Assembly (NCBI GenBank): GCA_964575225.1
Contig: CAZNQW010000194.1
Location: 1 to 7,365, forward strand
Source: CAZNQW01 sp964575225
GTDB lineage: Bacteria; Chloroflexota; Anaerolineae; JAAYZQ01
Length of the DNA stretch: 7,365 nt
Direction of reading: 5' to 3'
In this document: positions 5,702 to 7,365 of the stretch, in pieces
Numbering within the stretch: the first letter of the stretch is position 1
Layout of the letters: every line of letters begins with the position of its first letter
Position numbers and translations under genes: made by a program
Notes under the pieces: generated by a model
Told to the model about the DNA's origin: nothing
Database searches by the model: none
Seen by the model: the letters and a program-made list of their open reading frames with translations, nothing else

Positions 5702-7042
5702 TCACACCGGATCGACGGGCGGCAGAGGTAGCCCCTGACGGGCGAGCCAGGCTGCCCGCACCTCGGCGACGACAAAGATCGATCCGGTGCCACAGATCAG
5801 GTCGTCTGGGCCGGCCTGAGCCAGCGCCTGGTCCAGGGCGGCGGCGATGCTGTCGGTGGTTACCATGTCGTAGCCGAGTTGGTGTGCCTGCTCTTGAAGC
5901 CAGGTTGGGTCGGCCGCGCGGGGGTGCTGGGCGCGGGTGGCGATGGCCCAATCGGCGGCCGATAGCAGCGTGGTCAGAAGCTCGGGACTGGCGTGATCGG
6001 CCGACGCCCCGAGGATAAGGATCAGCCTTTTGTACGCGAATTGGTCTTTTAGGGTCGCCACGAGTTTCTGAGCCGAATCGCCGTTGTGGGCGCTATCGGC
6101 CACCACCAACGGAGCCTCATTCAGGATCTCCAGGCGGCCCGGCCATTGTACCTTGCCGAGCCCCCGGCGGATGGCGTACAAGGGGATCGAGGTCCCCTGA
6201 CTGCGCAAGGTCCATAGCGCTGCCAGGGCCGTGGTCGCATTCTCGATCTGGTAGGCACCGAGCAGGGGAATGTGCAGCCCTGGGATCACTTTAGCACCGC
6301 GCCGCACAGAGAATTCCTGTCCATCGCCGGGTGCGGCGACGGCCCCATGAAAGGTCCAATCGCGCCCAACGAGGGTGAGGGGCGCCGTTTTCTGGGCGCA
6401 TACAGACTCGATCACGGCCAGCGCTTCCGCTTCTTGGGGTGCGCTGATGACCGGCACGCCCGGTTTGATGATGCCCGCCTTTTCGGCGGCGATCTTGGCC
6501 AGGGTGTCACCCAGGATGGTGGTGTGATCGAGGCTCAGTGAGGTGATCACGGATACCTCAGGCAGGAGGACGTTGGTGGCGTCCAGCCGACCGCCCATTC
6601 CAACCTCGACGACGGCCCAGTCGATCTGCTGTTCGGCAAACCACAGAAAGGCCAGGCAGGTCATGACTTCAAAGGTGGTGATGTTTTCCACCTGGTCGAC
6701 CAGGGGCTGCATGCGTGCGATCAGGCGGCTGACGGCCTCCTCTGGGATCATCTGGGCGCCGGCCCGGATGCGCTCGCGAAAGGTGTGCAGATGGGGCGAG
6801 GTATAGAGGCCGGTGCGGTATCCGGCCTCGCGCAACACCGACTCGATCATGGCAGCCGTGGAGCCCTTGCCTTTGGTGCCGGCGATGTGAACGGAGGGGT
6901 ATCGGCGGTGGGGGTCTCCCAGCAGCGCCAGGAGTTGGTGCACCCGATCCAGGTTGTAGAACTCGGGTGCGTAGGTAGCAAAGCCCCGTTTCTCATAGTC
7001 GGTCAGGCGATACATATAGTCGAGGGCATCTCGATAATTCAT
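5702..7042 (-). CDS. folC: Bifunctional dihydrofolate/folylpolyglutamate synthase
   Basis: FolC is a cytoplasmic Mur-ligase-type enzyme. It joins glutamate to dihydropteroate and extends the glutamate tail of folates, using ATP. The 446-residue length is normal. The N-terminal ATPase domain has the P-loop GTKGKGST at 55-62, TSPHL of the folate-binding loop at 81-85, VVEVGMGGRLDATN at 144-157, LDHT at 171-174 and EKAGI at 187-191, whose lysine (K188) fits the carbamylated residue of the family. The C-terminal domain carries DSAHN at 316-320, where DGAHN is the commoner form. The start is ATG at 7040-7042, with AGGAG (7047-7051) 4 nt upstream, and the N-terminus MNYRDALDYMYRLTDYEKRG is typical. 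An in-frame GTG at 7096 would fall at the predicted transcription start with no room for a binding site, so it is rejected. It stands apart from lon by 299 bp and has its own promoter. Confidence 0.97.
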   Translation of the reverse strand: MNYRDALDYMYRLTDYEKRGFATYAPEFYNLDRVHQLLALLGDPHRRYPSVHIAGTKGKGSTAAMIESVLREAGYRTGLYTSPHLHTFRERIRAGAQMIPEEAVSRLIARMQPLVDQVENITTFEVMTCLAFLWFAEQQIDWAVVEVGMGGRLDATNVLLPEVSVITSLSLDHTTILGDTLAKIAAEKAGIIKPGVPVISAPQEAEALAVIESVCAQKTAPLTLVGRDWTFHGAVAAPGDGQEFSVRRGAKVIPGLHIPLLGAYQIENATTALAALWTLRSQGTSIPLYAIRRGLGKVQWPGRLEILNEAPLVVADSAHNGDSAQKLVATLKDQFAYKRLILILGASADHASPELLTTLLSAADWAIATRAQHPRAADPTWLQEQAHQLGYDMVTTDSIAAALDQALAQAGPDDLICGTGSIFVVAEVRAAWLARQGLPLPPVDPV

Positions 7043-7104
7043 TCGTCTCCTGTTCACGTTGCGCAAGGATTCTCGGTTGATCCTGACGGCCAACACCGCG
7101 GGTC

Positions 7105-7133
7105 ATTGTAGCGCAAGTGATTCCAAATGTAAA
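7105..7133 (-). promoter_or_regulatory. Sigma70-type promoter of folC
   Basis: On the - strand, the -35 box is TTTACA (7128-7133) and the -10 box is TACAAT (7105-7110), each five of six consensus bases, with a 17-bp spacer. The start site should be near 7098, giving a leader of about 56 nt. Confidence 0.75.
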
Positions 7134-7134
7134 G

Positions 7135-7163
7135 TTGCCAAATCGGCGCGAGGATGGTATGAT
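7135..7163 (+). promoter_or_regulatory. Sigma70-type promoter of the rightward membrane-protein gene
   Basis: The -35 box is TTGCCA (7135-7140) and the -10 box is TATGAT (7158-7163), each five of six consensus bases, with a 17-bp spacer. The start site should be near 7170, giving a leader of only about 18 nt that begins at the ribosome binding site GGAGG (7171-7175). Confidence 0.75.
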
Positions 7164-7187
7164 GGGGCGCGGAGGAAAAAAAGCGCC

Positions 7188-7365
7188 GTGCACATCAAGC
7201 GCTGGCAAACCCATGCTCTGATACTCCTGTCCTATACGGTTCTGGCGCTGGCGCTCACTTGGCCGCTGGTCGTCCAGTTCGGCAGCCACGTTCCGGGCAA
7301 CGGCGTCGATGACCCCCCGCTGACCTGGAACCTGTGGTGGGTGCGCTATGCCCTCCAAGAGCAGG
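7188..7365 (+). CDS. N-terminus of a polytopic membrane protein, perhaps GT-C glycosyltransferase-like (partial)
   Basis: An open frame runs from GTG at 7188 to the window end (59 complete codons). It begins with a short basic head (VHIKRWQTH), then a hydrophobic helix at about residues 10-30 (LILLSYTVLALALTWPLVV). A loop with GNGVDDPP follows, then the tryptophan-rich stretch LTWNLWWVRYAL. One helix followed by an acidic pair in the first outer loop is the layout of GT-C/PMT-like membrane glycosyltransferases. I recall similar starts in large Chloroflexota membrane proteins, but the family call is a guess from 59 residues. GGAGG (7171-7175) lies 12 nt before the start, which is long. No in-frame ATG lies between the promoter and 7188. 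The gene is cut by the window edge, not broken. It diverges from folC. Confidence 0.75.
   Translation, partial: MHIKRWQTHALILLSYTVLALALTWPLVVQFGSHVPGNGVDDPPLTWNLWWVRYALQEQ

Noticed and set aside
5545..6018. Rightward 157-codon open frame entering folC
   Set aside because: It overlaps the conserved folC 3' half on the opposite strand and its translation is low-complexity and arginine-rich.
7043..7096. 18-residue N-terminal extension of FolC from GTG at 7096
   Set aside because: The extension is not typical of FolC, and the start would coincide with the predicted transcription start, leaving no binding site.

Overview
The window is one stretch of moderately GC-rich bacterial chromosome with a sequencing-adapter artefact at its left end. 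The first 54 bases match the Illumina P7/TruSeq index adapter, so genomic DNA starts at about base 55. No CRISPR array, tRNA, rRNA or insertion sequence was seen. The Lon and FolC sequences, together with the tryptophan-rich N-terminus of the membrane protein at the right end, remind me of Chloroflexota (Anaerolineae-like). That assignment is an impression from recall and was not computed.

Layout, left to right. Bases 55-97 are probably the last codons of a rightward gene, followed by an intrinsic terminator (126-157). Next comes a 43-bp array of four 10-11 bp repeats (157-199). Three leftward genes follow, and they look like one transcription unit read from right to left: lon (2994-5402), a two-helix membrane protein of unknown function 16 nt after it (1643-2977), and an AlbA_2/RecG-like ATP-binding protein with a C-terminal winged helix 48 nt after that (215-1594). 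A good sigma70-type promoter (5522-5550) drives lon. Its leader of about 112 nt contains segments that can pair in mutually exclusive ways.

Right of lon lies a dyad-rich 299-bp intergenic region, then leftward folC (5702-7042), the dihydrofolate/folylpolyglutamate synthase. folC and a rightward membrane-protein gene, cut by the window end (7188-7365), diverge from a compact region in which two strong promoters have their -35 boxes one base apart.

Functionally, lon supplies ATP-dependent protein quality control in the cytoplasm and folC supplies folate cofactors. The membrane protein after lon may be a partner, substrate or bystander of Lon, which is inference from gene order. The AlbA_2 protein looks like a regulator or nucleic-acid-binding protein, and the helically phased repeats just past its stop codon could be its binding sites. 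The best candidates for something undescribed are the lon leader, the membrane protein linked to lon, and the phased repeat array beside the AlbA_2 gene.
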